Shown piece after piece: positions 1 through 10,779 of a stretch of DNA of 64,000 nucleotides (position 1 is the stretch's first letter; the number at the start of each line of letters is the position of its first letter). Made by a program: the position numbers and the translations under genes. The notes beneath the pieces were generated by a model, which did no database searches, was not told the DNA's origin, and worked only from the letters and a program-made list of their open reading frames with translations. The stretch covers positions 70,758,501 through 70,822,500 of the forward strand of contig CM044316.1 in the NCBI GenBank assembly GCA_024291935.2. The letters run 5' to 3'. Source of the DNA: Okapia johnstoni (lineage: Eukaryota; Chordata; Mammalia; Artiodactyla; Giraffidae).

Positions 1-368
1 CTTAGTTGTATGCCGTTAAAGCAGTTTCTTAACATGCCTGAGGCTTAGTTTCTGCATTTGTAATTTAGAAGTTATTATAAAGCCTAACTTCCGAAGTGGC
101 CCCGAGGAGCAGTGAGGTGACACGCATTTTACCAGGTAGCCCTTGCCGCCTTATTTCTGAAGGGTGCACATAGGTATTTGGTTCCCTGGCCCCGAAAACC
201 TATCCTGTCTGACACATGTTGGGATCACTTCCCCTCATCATCTTTCGGAATAAAGAGGAACAGGATACATCATGATGCCTGTCCCGTGACCCTCAAACCT
301 TTTAACCACAGTAGACTCCTCATTTATGCTAGAAGGGTCTCCGTAGCTGACCCATTTCTAAAGACCCT

Positions 369-655
369 GCTGCTGCTGCTGCTGCTGCTAAGTCACTTCA
401 GTTGTGTCCGACTCTGTGCAACCCCATAGACGGCAGCCCACCAGGCTCCTCCGTCCCTGGGATTCTCCAGGCAAGAACACTGGAGTGGATTGCCATTTCC
501 TTCTCCAATGCATGAAAGTGAAAAGTGAAAGTGAAGTCGCTCGGTCATGTCTGACTCTGAGCGACCCCATGGACTGCAGCCTACCAGCCTCCTCCGTCCA
601 TGGCATTTTCCAGGCAAGAGTACTGGAGTGGGGTGCCATTGCCTTCTCCATCTAG
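369..655 (-). mobile_element. Bov-A2 SINE (dimer) with CTG tract
   Basis: Two Bov-A monomers lie head to tail in antisense orientation, with the terminal trinucleotide tract read as (CTG)n at 369-390. The flanking repeats agaccct at 362-368 and 656-662 fit a target-site duplication. The element ends about 40 bp before a WWC1 exon. All open frames here are repeat-derived. Confidence 0.93.
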
Positions 656-695
656 AGACCCTAAGGACTCTCTACTCCTTCATTCTGCCCTCCAG

Positions 696-817
696 ATGGA
701 CCGAGCAGAGCACAAAGGAGAGCTTCAGACAGACAAGATGATGAGGTCAGCCGCCAAGGACGTGCACAGGCTTCGAGGCCAGAGCTGTAAGGAGCCCCCA
801 GAGGTGCAGTCTTTCAG
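696..817 (+). CDS. WWC1: WWC1 (KIBRA) penultimate coding exon
   Basis: This exon encodes 40 residues plus two bases, from MDRAEHKGE through [20 protein letters not shown] recognise this as the C-terminal region of KIBRA, a WW and C2 domain scaffold acting in Hippo signalling, cell polarity and synaptic plasticity. The acceptor is a pyrimidine run ending ccctccag at 695 and the donor is gtcagc at 818. Its last two bases join the first base of the next exon to make an Arg codon. Earlier exons lie outside the window. I saw no convincing exon in 1-360. The Bov-A2 SINE ends just upstream, leaving only about 34-40 bp of unique intron before the acceptor. The phase agreement with the terminal exon supports both calls. 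Confidence 0.9.
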
Positions 818-1517
818 GTCAGCAAGTGGGCGCCTGGCCAGACGGCCTTTCCCTTCCCACCCTGCCCTCCCAACCTCGGTCTCCTCTTCTCCATCTTGCT
901 GCTCCCTGTCCATACTCCCTGCTGTAGCAGAGCCCCAGCTCTCTGTAGCAGATATCCGTCCTCTGCCGAGTCTTCCCCTGTGATCTGTGAGCCCCGCGGT
1001 GCTTCCCCTCAGCTGTCTTTATTGGTCCCCACACAACTCGACCTAATTTGTTAGATCCTTTTGTTTAATGGATGAGCCACCTGCTCTGGCCTTTCCTCTT
1101 AGAGTTCCCATCACCGGTTACTGTGGAGGATTGGCCGATAGATAAATCAGCCTGGGAGTGGCAGATGCTTGCCGGGCCTCCCTAGCACTGCCTGCCACCT
1201 GCCAGGATCTCGGGGAGAGGCCTTCTTGCCACCCCGGCCTGGGCCTCCCCGTTCACAGAGGGTTTTGCATTTAGGCTTATGTTATCCTCTCGGAAAAGGT
1301 ATTCTTGTTTGTGTATGTGCTGAAACACATCCCTTTGTGGAATATAAAGATGTAAAATATACTATCATTTGTCTAACCACACTTGGACATCTTTTTATTC
1401 TTAACCAACTGGGAATCTAAAACAGACCACCAGTGGAAATGGCCAAGGGCCCTTTGAGACTTCAGAGGCCCCTTATTGGAACTGGAGGTGGCTGTTCCTG
1501 CTGATGTTCCCCCAAGG

Positions 1518-1735
1518 CAGAGATTCTCAGCCAGGGGTGACTTGATTCTCTGGGGAAGGCATTTGGCAATGTCTAGGGACATTTTTGATTGTCAGAACCA
1601 ACGGAGGGCTGGCAGAGATGCTTCTGATGTTTTGTGAGTAGAGGCCAGGGATGCTACTAAACACCCTACCTGCACAGGATTAGCCCCACAATGAAGAAAT
1701 TATCCTGCCCATAATATCTATAAAAGCCCTGCTCT
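1518..1735 (+). mobile_element. MER5A (hAT-Charlie MITE)
   Basis: In the last WWC1 intron, the diagnostic order is present: ctcagccaggggtgactt, ggcaatgtctagggacattt, gtagaggccagggatgct and a diverged 3' end. This is an old non-autonomous DNA transposon shared across placental mammals. Confidence 0.85.
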
Positions 1736-1749
1736 AAAGGGATGGCCTG

Positions 1750-1879
1750 GGACTTCCCTGGTGATCCAGTGATTAAGAGCCCACACTCCCACTGCAGGGG
1801 TCACGGGTTCAATACCTGGTCAGGGAACTAAGATTCCACATGCCTTACAGCGTAGATGGGGGAAAAAAAAGAAATACAT
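1750..1879 (+). mobile_element. CHR-type tRNA-Glu SINE
   Basis: The head gacttccctggtgatccag, the box-B-like gggttcaatacctgg and an A-rich tail are present. Direct repeats of 14 bp with two mismatches at 1736-1749 and 1880-1893 look like the target-site duplication. The right copy ends 8 bp before the WWC1 terminal exon. Confidence 0.88.
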
Positions 1880-1901
1880 AAAGGAGTGGCCTGTTTTACA
1901 G

Positions 1902-1968
1902 GGAGAAGATGGCATTTTTCACGCGGCCTCGGATGAATATCCCGACCCTCTCTGCAGATGACGTCTAA
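1902..1968 (+). CDS. WWC1: WWC1 (KIBRA) terminal coding exon
   Basis: The acceptor is gttttacag, ending at 1901. With the carried-over AG the exon reads REKMAFFTRPRMNIPTLSADDV and then TAA at 1966-1968. This is the KIBRA C-terminus. The last four residues, ADDV, are its known PDZ-domain ligand, through which it binds polarity and synaptic scaffolds. The phase matches the previous exon exactly. The polypyrimidine tract is short, and the intron next to it is the duplicated target site of the SINE at 1750-1879, so branch-point choice here may differ from other mammals. Confidence 0.93.
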
Positions 1969-2131
1969 TCGCCAGAAAAGTATTTCTTTTGTCCCACTGA
2001 TCACGCTGTGAACCTAGACTGTGGCTAAAGTTATTTATGTGGTGTTATATGAAGGTACCAAGTCATGAGTCCTCTAGCACTCTTGTCTGTTTGAAGATAA
2101 ACAGAATTTTTTAGTTTGGGTTCTATTATTA

Positions 2132-2190
2132 TTAAAAAAAAAAAAAAAAACAGACAAAAAAAGCCAAAAAAATTAAAAAAAAGCAAACCA
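2132..2190. repeat. A-rich low-complexity tract
   Basis: There is a run of 17 or so A, then shorter A runs broken by single C, G or T bases, inside the WWC1 3' UTR. No SINE or LINE body is attached upstream. Confidence 0.85.
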
Positions 2191-2293
2191 GCATTACAAT
2201 GACAAGGTTGTATAGTTTGTATATTTAGGAATGTATTTTTGAGAAAGAAAATTTAAATGAACTAAAGCAGTGTTAAGTTGCTGCTTTTCTTAA

Positions 2294-2299
2294 AATAAA
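2294..2299 (+). terminator. WWC1: Proximal poly(A) signal AATAAA
   Basis: A canonical hexamer followed by a T-rich run at 2309-2320, suitable for early cleavage of WWC1 transcripts. Use is inferred only. Confidence 0.5.
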
Positions 2300-2664
2300 G
2301 TTGTTTAGTTTTTTTTTTTTGTACAGATCTACCTACTAGAGGTTTCACTGCAATAAGAAGTAATGTTTGGGGGACGGTAATCCTCAAAGGATGTCCTGAA
2401 GGTGTCACAGCACAGCTGACCTTTCCTACTTAACGTATTTTGTACAATGTTTTTAAAAAGATACACGGGAACTGTGCGGGGATTCTGGGGTGCGTCCGTG
2501 AGTCTTCACGAGCTGTGATGTGTTTTCATGTGGCCGCCTGACGTGGAGCGGGCCGCGTGGGGCTGGCTGGTGACAGGCCTGCCCACGCTGGTCTCATGCC
2601 CAGTGAAGCCACTGGCACGAGTGAGGGAGGGCTGTGAAGAACACCTTTCAGTTTTATCTCCATC

Positions 2665-2670
2665 AATAAA
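2665..2670 (+). terminator. WWC1: Distal poly(A) signal AATAAA
   Basis: A canonical hexamer about 700 bases after the WWC1 stop, followed by tgg/tct-type downstream sequence. This is the likely main 3' end of WWC1. Confidence 0.65.
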
Positions 2671-2992
2671 GTGGCCTTTCTGAACAAACACCCTCGCGCG
2701 CTTTTTCTCCCCTACCCCTCCCTTCATCAGTGTTCCCCATGGTTTTTGAATCTCCGCTTCCCACTCATTCCCTCCCAACCCATCCCCAGTCCAGGAGAGT
2801 TGTTGTTTGGTTTTTTTTTTCTTTTTGTTCGCTCATGTGCTCATTAAAGGAGCAAATGTCTGCTGAGCAGGGACTGTTGCAGACATCCAAGGTTGGCCTT
2901 CAACACCCGCGTCACAGAATCTCTTCTTCCTTCTGAAGTGAGTGGTGCAGCTGTCTTCAAAGTAGTAGCCACACCAGAATCTTGGGCCAGCA

Positions 2993-3250
2993 GACTTCCC
3001 TGGGGGTCCAGTGCTCATGAATCCACCTTGCAATGCAGGGGACACTGGTTCCATCCCTGTTTGGGGAACTATGATCCCACATGCCTCAAAGCAACTAAAC
3101 CCACGTGCCGTAACTACTGAACCCACGTGCTGCAACTGGAGAATCCATGCACCTCAAACAAAAGATCTCTCACGAGACAATGGAGATCCCTCATGCTGCA
3201 ACTAAGACCTGACATAGCCAAATAAGTAAATAAATATCTTTTAAAAATAC
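2993..3250 (+). mobile_element. CHR-type SINE, long form
   Basis: tRNA-Glu-like head (acttccctgggggtccag), gggacactggttccatcc box and a diverged A-rich tail ending in tttaaaaa. Confidence 0.85.
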
Positions 3251-3251
3251 A

Positions 3252-3435
3252 GGGGTCGTCCATGGTGGTCCAGTGGTTAAGAATCCATCTGCCAAGGCAG
3301 GGGCCACAGGTTCAATCCCTGGTCCAGGAAGATCCCACATTCCTTGGGGGCAACTAAGCCCGAGCCCCACAACTACTGAAGCCCTATTTGCCTGGAGCCT
3401 GTGCTCCACAACAAGAGAAACCACCGCTGTAGAGG
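3252..3435 (+). mobile_element. CHR-type SINE
   Basis: A second copy in tandem orientation starts directly behind the tail of the previous SINE. It has the ggtggtccagtggttaag head and the box ggttcaatccctgg. Confidence 0.85.
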
Positions 3436-3549
3436 GGCGACAGAACAGGCCACGCCCCCTCCCCTTCTTGGCTGCAGAGCTCTCGCCCACCTTCTCACTA
3501 CATTCCTTACCTGGCTGTTCCTTGTGTATTATCCCTTATGTAGAAGGAA

Positions 3550-3742
3550 ACCTTCCGATGGCTCAGATGGTTGAGAATCTGCCTGCAATGCCGGAGACCC
3601 AGATTCAATCCCTGGATTGGGAAGATCCCACAGAGGAGAGCATGGCAACCTACTCCAGTATTCTTGCCCCGAGAATCCCATGGAAAGAGGAACCCGGCGG
3701 GCTACAGTCCATGGGGTCGCAAAGAGTTGGGCAGGACTGAGT
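3550..3742 (+). mobile_element. Bov-tA SINE
   Basis: A tRNA-like head (gatggctcagatggttgag) is fused to a Bov-A monomer ending ggggtcgcaaagagttgg. This is the ruminant Bov-tA structure. Confidence 0.9.
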
Positions 3743-3789
3743 CCGGCAAAGTCCAAAAGGCACTCAAGTACTATGGTAGCAAACCCTTC

Positions 3790-3985
3790 CACTTCTATAG
3801 GTGTTGGCATGGTCCTGAAGCTTTACTTATTTGTAACTCATTTATCTTTACAATAGCCCTATCAGGTAGATAGTATCACGATCATTACTATTTTAGATCA
3901 TTCCAACTTAAGTTACTTGCCCAACATCACACAGCTGGTAAGTGGTATAGCTGGGATTAAACCTAGAGTGTACTCTTAAGACTCC
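3790..3985 (+). mobile_element. MIR SINE
   Basis: The MIR core is visible: caatagccctatcaggtag, then acttgcccaacatcacacag and ctggtaagtgg. The copy is old and diverged. Confidence 0.75.
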
Positions 3986-4382
3986 TCACTTCAGTGACAA
4001 GTCTTCTTCACATTTCCGTCCCCACCAGCTAGTTCCCTCCCTGAAGGCACCCTGTATTGCCAGTTTTTCCTGTCTTTCCAGAGATAGGCAATGCATATAC
4101 AATCTTACATATGTGTTCTTTTTTTTCCGCCTGAAAGTGCATACTAACCAGACTGTTTTAAACCTTGCCTTTTCTCACTTAGTAAGATATCTGTAAGAAA
4201 TTTCATTATTTTTAACAACCACAAAGTATTCATTCCACTGCGTGTCCAAGTGAAGCAAGGGACATTTATGTTGTTGCCAATTCCTTGATTTTACAGCGTC
4301 TAATTACTCTCTATTCCATTCAGCCTTTCACAAGTTTATGAGAGTATCTGTAGACAAATTACTGCCTATATTGTTATCTTTT

Positions 4383-4925
4383 TAACTTTTTAGTTTATAC
4401 TGGAGTACAGTTGATTAGCAATGTTTTGATAGTTCCAGGTGGACAGCAAAGGGGCTCTGCCATACATACACGTGTACCCACTCTCCCCCAAACTCCCCTC
4501 CCATACAGCCAGCCACATAACATTGAGCAGAGTTCCCTGTGCTATACAGTAGGTCCTTGTTGGTTATCTGTTTTAAATACAGCAGTGTATACATGTCAAT
4601 CCCAAACTCCTTAACTATCCCTTCCCCCCTACCCTTCCCCACCTGGAAACCATAAGTTCATTCTCTACATCTGTGAGTCTGTTTCTGTTTTGTAAATAAG
4701 TTTATTTGTATCATTTGTTAGATTCTACATATAAGTGATAACATATTTGTGTTTCTCGGTCTGACTTCACTTAGTATGATAATCTCCAAGTCCATCCATG
4801 TTGCTGCAAATGGTATTACTTCATTCTTTTTATGGCTAAATAGTGTTTCATTGTATGTATGTACCACATTTTCTTTATCCATTCCTGTGTCGATGGACAC
4901 TGAGGCTCCATGTCTTATTGCCCGC
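4383..4925 (-). mobile_element. L1 3' UTR fragment
   Basis: The reverse complement shows typical bovid/laurasiatherian L1 3' end blocks: the CATAAAAAGAATGAA region, the AAATGATACAAATGAAC region and ACTGTATAGCACAGGGAAC. It is 5'-truncated. Confidence 0.85.
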
Positions 4926-5856
4926 ACTTTTCAAATGCTCCACGTAAAACTGTAAAAGTGCCTCTCAGTCATTTCTTCTCAGTATGTTTGCTGGCTTTAT
5001 TAGGTGGCATGAAGATCAAGGGTGTAATACATTATAGGCACTGAACAGAATTCGGTCATTAATGAATGGTGGGGAACTTGTTATATTCTAGTAGAAATTA
5101 TATTCTTACTATAGTCTAGATGCTCCTGGGAACACCTAAAGGTAGAAGTTTGTCCTACACCACCAGTAAGGCTTCTCCAGGGCACTTGGGACTGGTTTTA
5201 CATTTATCTAGGAGAACATGGTGAGTCATATATTTATAAGACTTCCCAATCATAAATATACAGGAAGCTAATCAGAAGTAACAAGATGACCTCAGGTTAA
5301 CATTATAATAGTTTTTACCACTTGCATTTACATAGTCCATACTTTGGTTCTGAATCTGTAATCATGAAGGTGTTGGACACCTGGGAGCAGGCATCATGCC
5401 TGTCTTGTGCACCATTTAGCCCCAGGGCCAGAGCAGTCCTGACAGATGGCAGAGCCTCAAACAATTGTTCTGTGAATGAATTAGTCTAAGACCAAAGTTC
5501 TGATTGCAGTCCTGCTGAGTAAAAACATGAACCTGGGAAATTTCCAGCGGTTTTATTTTTTGTTTGTTTGTGGGGATTTTTTGTGTTTTGTTTGGTTTTT
5601 CAGGAGTTTTTGACCCTTTGACAGGCTGTCTTGATAACCAATGATTTCATGCAGAGTTTTCCAAAGCAAAGTACAGGAGGCACTGTTAGAGGGTACCTAG
5701 GTGGATTTTGTATGATTATAATCATATGTTTATTTTAACTTGGCCATCAAACTCATGAATTCACAGCTACTACTCCTGAGGATGAGGATAAGCAAACATT
5801 TAAGTTCAGAAAGGAATCGCTTTAAAGATTGATTTAATTTGATTTCCTATCTTAGG

Positions 5857-5990
5857 AAATTCCGTGGCAGTCCAGTGGTTAGGATTCTGTGTTTTCACTG
5901 CAGAGGGGAGTGGTCGAACCCTGGACGGGGAACTAAATTCCTGCAAGCCTTGTGGCATTGCCAAAAAAAAATAAATTTTAAAAATCACAT
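5857..5990 (+). mobile_element. CHR-type SINE
   Basis: Head attccgtggcagtccagtgg, a diverged box and the A-rich tail caaaaaaaaataaatttt. Confidence 0.82.
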
Positions 5991-7159
5991 AATCAACAAA
6001 GAAACTTATTTGACAATGGTTGAGTCAGTATGTCTAGAATGGTGCTACGTATCTGTAAGCTACTTTTCAACAACCATATAGTATTCCACTAAATGAAATG
6101 AATTAAATAACTTGAACTAATTGATGGATATTTATGTTATTGCCAACCCCTTGCTTTTACTCACAGTAAAATGCCTTCGTATTGGCTTCAGGCTGGTGTG
6201 ACACTGGACCCAGGTGCTGTACAAGTGGGAATGATGAGGGCCAGGGACCCTGGGACCCTCGATGTCTTCCCCGCCATCTCTCTGACAGCAGGGAGAAGAC
6301 ACGGAGAGGCTTTCACCTCCTGTTGGGTCAGAACTTTGTCTTGGTCCCCTCCTCTCCTTTTCGGAAGTCACTCCCTGTGCTTGGGGCAGTCCTCATTGAG
6401 AGCTGGAGGCTAAGAAAGGGGGCCTGCCCTCCCCTAGAGTTTCAGCATGCTTCGTGCCTGATTTTTTTTTTTCATTTTAGAATTTTTTTTCAGTTACTAT
6501 GTAATTATAGGTTTAAAAAAAACCCTCAAATGCTACAGAAAGATACAAAATAAGACACCGTACCCTCTGGAATCTACAATTAATAACTGTTAATCAGGTG
6601 GTTTCCACTTAAATAATTGACCTTTATTCCCTGTTCATCATCTGCAGACAAGAGCTGTCCCCTCCCTGCCATAAAGATGAGGAGATTCTGCCACATATTT
6701 CCCTTTCTCCTTAGCAACACCTAATTTTTGTTAGTTACATGGTTATTTTTTATGTAGTTTAAAACAGACAGTCACATTTACATGCTCCTCTGCAATGATC
6801 ATCTGGCTTCCTATTATGAGTTGATTTGAAAATTAAGAACTGTTAACAGCATTTACAGTGCAATGGTTGAAGTAAATATTATTCGCTATGGAAACAGTAT
6901 GTTGGGTCATTAAACTTTTGTTCCAGGAAGGAAAATTCAAAGATCCAATCATCTTTTCCTTCCCTATATAACCTTCTTCATTTCTTTCTGCTCATACTTA
7001 GTTCATTATTTCTCATTCCCCGTGTCTTTATTTTTGGATTCCTAGTCCAAGAGCAAGTTCCATCAGTTCTACCTCCAAAATATATCACAAATCTATCCAT
7101 TTTATTTTTCCCTGTTACCACTTTGGTTCATTATCCCTCACCTGGATCACTTGCAAACC

Positions 7160-7775
7160 TTCTATATTAGTTTGCTAGTGATGCCATAATGGTCTGTCAA
7201 AGACTGGGGGAGGCGGGCAGTGAGGGAGGCTTCACCAACAGTTTATTTTCTCACAGTCCTGAAAGCTAGATGTCTGAAACCAAAGGGTCTGCAGGCAAGG
7301 GTGGTTACTTCTGAGGCCCTTCCCCTTGGCTTGTAGATGGCAGTCTTCTCACTGTGTCTATACTCAGTCTTCCTTCTGTGTGTGTGTGTCCTGTCTTATA
7401 AGGACACTGAACATACTGGATTAGGCCCCACTCTCATGACCTCATTAAAATTATTTCCCTCTGTAAAGGCCCCGGTGGTGGTTTAGCCGCTAAGCCGTGT
7501 CTGACTCTTGCAACCCCATGGACTGTAGCCTGCCAGGCTCCTCTGTCCCTGGGATTCTCCAGGCAGGAACACTGGAGTGCCATTTCCTTCTCCAGGGGAT
7601 CTTCCCGACCCAGGGGTGGAACCCAGGTCTCCTGCATTGCAGGCAGACTCTTTACCGACTGAGCTACAAAGGATGTAAAGGTCCTACCTCCAAATATAGC
7701 CACATTCTGAGGTACTAGGGGTCAGGCCTTTGACATATGGATTGGGAAGAGAATAAAATTCACCCTGTAACAACT
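7160..7775 (+). mobile_element. Old mammalian interspersed repeat, family not named
   Basis: The same family appears at 57600-58012. Shared blocks include the 'ggaggctggaagtcc'-like, 'ccttggcttgta', 'ctccaaatacagtcacatt' and final 'aattcaNccNNtaaca' segments. It is split by the Bov-tA at 7473-7673. I know the pattern from mammalian genomes but will not guess a name. Confidence 0.6.
7473..7673 (-). mobile_element. Bov-tA SINE
   Basis: Antisense copy inserted in an older repeat. The flanking repeats tgtaaaggccc (7462-7472) and tgtaaaggtcc (7674-7684) are the target-site duplication with one mismatch. Confidence 0.9.
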
Positions 7776-8057
7776 CAACTTCCTTTTGAAAGGCAGAAAT
7801 CTGATTTTTCTGCTACCTCATCCAATGGTTCACAGTCTGCTTAGAACAAAATGAAACCGGCCCCCACCCCCATCGCCTTCACTTACAAATCCCTATATGC
7901 TTTGGTTTTGCCAATCTTTCCATATCTGCTCACACCCAGTCCCTCTTTCTGCTTTCCAGTAAACCTAGTTCCTGTCCGAGACCACTTGCATTTGCTATCC
8001 ACTCTGCCTAGACCCCTGTTGACTGAAGGGGAAAAAAAGCACAACCCAAACGTGGGC

Positions 8058-8311
8058 TTTCTCTAGTTGTGGAGAGCGAGGGCTACTGTTTGTTGTGGTG
8101 GGCAGGCTTCTCCCTGTGGTGGCTTCTCTTGTTTCAGAGCACAGGCTCTAGGCGCACAAGCTCCAGTAGTTGCAGCACCAGGGCCTGGTAGTTGTAGCCC
8201 TCTGGCTTAGTTCCTCTGCAGAATGTGAAATCTTCTTGGACCAGGGATTGAACCCATGCCCCCTGAATTGGCAGGCAGATTGTTATCCAATTATACCACC
8301 AGGGAAGTCCA
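8058..8311 (-). mobile_element. CHR-type SINE, long form
   Basis: Antisense: begins gtgggctttctctagttg and ends at the inverted head accaccagggaagtcc. Confidence 0.87.
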
Positions 8312-8331
8312 GTTTTTAGTTTTTACTTAAA

Positions 8332-8452
8332 CTTTTTTTTTTTTTTGGTCCCACTGCATCTTCACTGTGGCATGGGGGCTTAGCTGCCCCACAGCATGTG
8401 GGATCTTAGTTCCCTGACCAGGAATAGAACCTGTGTCCCCTGCATCCTGAGT
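8332..8452 (-). mobile_element. CHR-type SINE, partial
   Basis: A poly-T run (inverted tail) is followed by gcatgtgggatcttagttcc and a degraded box. The head is missing. Confidence 0.75.
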
Positions 8453-8669
8453 TTCCTCGGAGTTCATCGTCCGGGGTGGCTGTCCTGTGATGGCCTAATG
8501 GCTGCAACATCCTTTGTTTACTGATATGGCAGGAGACATTTTTCACTCGCAACCCTCCTATTCATTACATTAAGATATGTTTTTTTAGCAATGTCCTGTG
8601 ACAAACTGGGTCATATGCAATTCAGGGTGTAGGAAGACATTCTAAGAGGGCTTAGAGCTTGGACACATG

Positions 8670-8806
8670 CTGCTGCTGCTGCTGCTAAGTCACTTCAGTC
8701 GTGTCCGACTCTGGGCGACCCCATAGACGGCAGCCCACCAGGCTCCGCCGTCCATGGGATTTTCCAGGCAAGAACACTGGAGTGGGGTGCCATTGCCTTC
8801 TCCGCC
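8670..8806 (-). mobile_element. Bov-A monomer SINE with CTG tract
   Basis: A single Bov-A unit with (CTG)n at its inverted 3' end. A perfect 10-bp target-site duplication, tggacacatg, lies at 8660-8669 and 8807-8816. Confidence 0.92.
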
Positions 8807-9026
8807 TGGACACATGAGAAGAATCTATTTACAGATTGTGAATTTTTGTATACTCTTTCCTAAAAAATTTTGCTTGCAAACTCAGTTATCCAATTCTCTT
8901 TTAATAGCTCTCTTTCCACAGGGAAAGGCATAACACTCCTCCCACTGCCCTGGGTGTCAACTAACAGGAACTGAACAAGGTATACTTTGTCAGGAGGAAA
9001 TTTTCCTCTACCCTCGAGGTTCTTTG

Positions 9027-9229
9027 GGCTTCCCTGGTGGCTCAGCTGGTAAAGAATCCACCTGCAATGCGGGAGACCTGGGTTTGATCCCTAGGTTGGG
9101 AAGATCCCCTGGAGAAGGGAACAGCTCCCCACTCCAGTATTCTTGCCTAGAGAATTCCACGGAGTGCATAGTCCATGGGGTTGCAAAGAGTCAGACACAA
9201 CTGAGCGACTTTCACTTCACTTCACTTCT
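9027..9229 (+). mobile_element. Bov-tA SINE
   Basis: Full-length copy flanked by a perfect 10-bp duplication, aggttctttg, at 9017-9026 and 9230-9239. Confidence 0.93.
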
Positions 9230-9622
9230 AGGTTCTTTGAGCTGGCTGGTCTAAGAATTAAACGGACATGAGATAGTTTAGCAAGAGAAATCACAGAAAC
9301 ATTTAATAATATGTATACATGGGAAAGACTCAGGAGAAATGAGGAACTCCCCAAATGGCCCAAACCCTCACCTTAAATACCATCTTCAGCTAAAGACAAA
9401 AGAGGCTGTTGGGAGTAATGGTTTGGGAGTTGAGAGAAAAGCAATTCACATGGAAACGGAAAAGCAAGTGGTGGGTAAGTGAACATTTGAGATAAGTGTG
9501 GACTGTGATCTCTAGGCCCTGCCAAGTTTCCCCCAGCACACCTAGTGCATATTCTTTGCAGAGTTCGCTGGAGGTAGCTCTATGCCAGGAACAGGCCCTT
9601 TATCTAAATTCTTTAGGGAGCT

Positions 9623-9826
9623 GCGGACTTCTCTGGTGGTCCAGTGGCCAAGACTCCACACTATCAATGCAGGGGGCCCGGGTTCAATCCCTGGTCAGAG
9701 AACTAGATCCCACAGGCCACATCTAATGGTCCCACATCCTGCAACCAAGAGCTGGCACAGCCAAATAAATATTTTTAAAAAAATAAAATTCTAGGGCTAC
9801 CCTGGTGGCTCAACTGGTAAAAAATA
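9623..9826 (+). mobile_element. CHR-type SINE carrying a 26-bp Bov-tA head
   Basis: The CHR copy is bounded by 17-bp duplications with one mismatch at 9606-9622 and 9827-9843. Near its tail, 9793-9818 is only the first 26 bp of a Bov-tA, flanked by the perfect 15-bp repeat aaaaaataaaattct at 9778-9792 and 9819-9833. Confidence 0.8.
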
Positions 9827-9844
9827 AAATTCTTTAGGCAGCTA

Positions 9845-10475
9845 GTTCAGTTCAGTCACTCAGTCGAGTCCGACTCTTTGCGACCCCATGGACTGCAGCA
9901 TGCCAGGCCTTGCTGTCCATCACCAACTCCCGGAGTTTACTTAGACTCATGTCCATTGAGATGGTGATGCCATCCAACCATCTCATCCTCTGTCGTCCCC
10001 TTCTCTCGCCTTCAATCTTTCCCAGCATCAGGGTCTTTTCAAATGAGTCAGCTCTTCGCATCAGTTGGCCAAAGTATTGGAGTTTCAGCTTCAACATAGT
10101 CTATCCAATGAATACTCAGGACTGATTTCCTTTAGGATGGACTGGTTGGATCTCCTTGCAGTCCAAGGGACTCTCAAGAGTCTTCTCCAACACCACAGTT
10201 CAAGAGCATCAATTCTTCAGCACTCAGCTTTCTTTATAGTCCTGCTCTGACATCCATACATGACTACTGGGAAAACCATAGCCTTGACTAGACGGACCTT
10301 TGTTGGCAAAGTGATGTCTCTGCTTTTTAATATGCTGTCTAGTTTGGTCATAACCTAACATAACCATAACAAGGAGTAAGAGTCTTTTAATTGCATGGCT
10401 GCAGTCACCATCTGCAGTAATTTTGGAGCCCCCCAAAATAAAGTCTGCCACTGTTTCCACTGTTTCTCCATCGTG
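9845..10475 (-). mobile_element. BovB (RTE) LINE 3' end
   Basis: Antisense 3' terminal part of BovB. It includes the distinctive end ttcagttcagtcactcagtc and the region encoding the C-terminal end of its ORF2. It is 5'-truncated and starts right after the right duplication of the neighbouring SINE. Confidence 0.92.
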
Positions 10476-10742
10476 ATGGCAGATTAATGTGCATAATAAA
10501 TGCTATTGGGTAAATGAGTTAATATTGTTGATTCTGTACCCATTTCACGGAGGGTTAAATGAAGCCCTTAAGAGACACAGGCTTTTGTAAGTTCCTCTGT
10601 CTAAATCCGTTGAGCACAGAGCAGCTCTGGTCCGATTCCCCTCAAATTCTTTGCTCTCCTCTGAACATGAGACTCTGAAGGCTGTAGCCCTCATCCAGGC
10701 AGAAAATTCCCCGCGAGTTTTCACTGCAGTTTCTCCAGAATT

Positions 10743-10756
10743 CCACCAGGGGGCAA
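10743..10756 (+). promoter_or_regulatory. CTCF-like motif
   Basis: CCACCAGGGGGCAA matches the CTCF core CCASYAGRKGGCRS at all but the last position. It sits about 140 bp before the RARS1 ATG at the edge of the CpG island. Binding is inferred. Confidence 0.45.
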
Positions 10757-10779
10757 CAGAGGAGGAGGCAACGACACCC

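Larger units (their letters stand above)
1969..2690 (+). other. WWC1: WWC1 3' UTR
   Basis: This is non-coding sequence between the stop codon and the second AATAAA. It contains an A-rich run (2132-2190) and a first AATAAA at 2294-2299, then a better-placed one at 2665-2670. The exact cleavage site cannot be fixed from sequence. Confidence 0.7.
2700..10700. other. WWC1-RARS1 intergenic spacer
   Basis: No gene was recognised. The repeats are listed separately. Between them, 2700-2990, 3440-3550, 4930-5855, 6160-7160, 7775-8055 and 9240-9600 hold no feature I can name. Stretches 4190-4300 and 6060-6170 resemble very old L1 fragments but are too decayed for a firm call. Confidence 0.6.

Noticed and set aside
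1..360. Possible further upstream WWC1 exon ending at ttttaccag
   Set aside because: I could not find a frame with recognisable WWC1 sequence or a matching acceptor-donor pair.
388..655. Repeated short frames with SDTTEVT- or GVAKSRT-like peptides here and at many other places
   Set aside because: These are translations of Bov-A2, Bov-tA and BovB ends, not genes.
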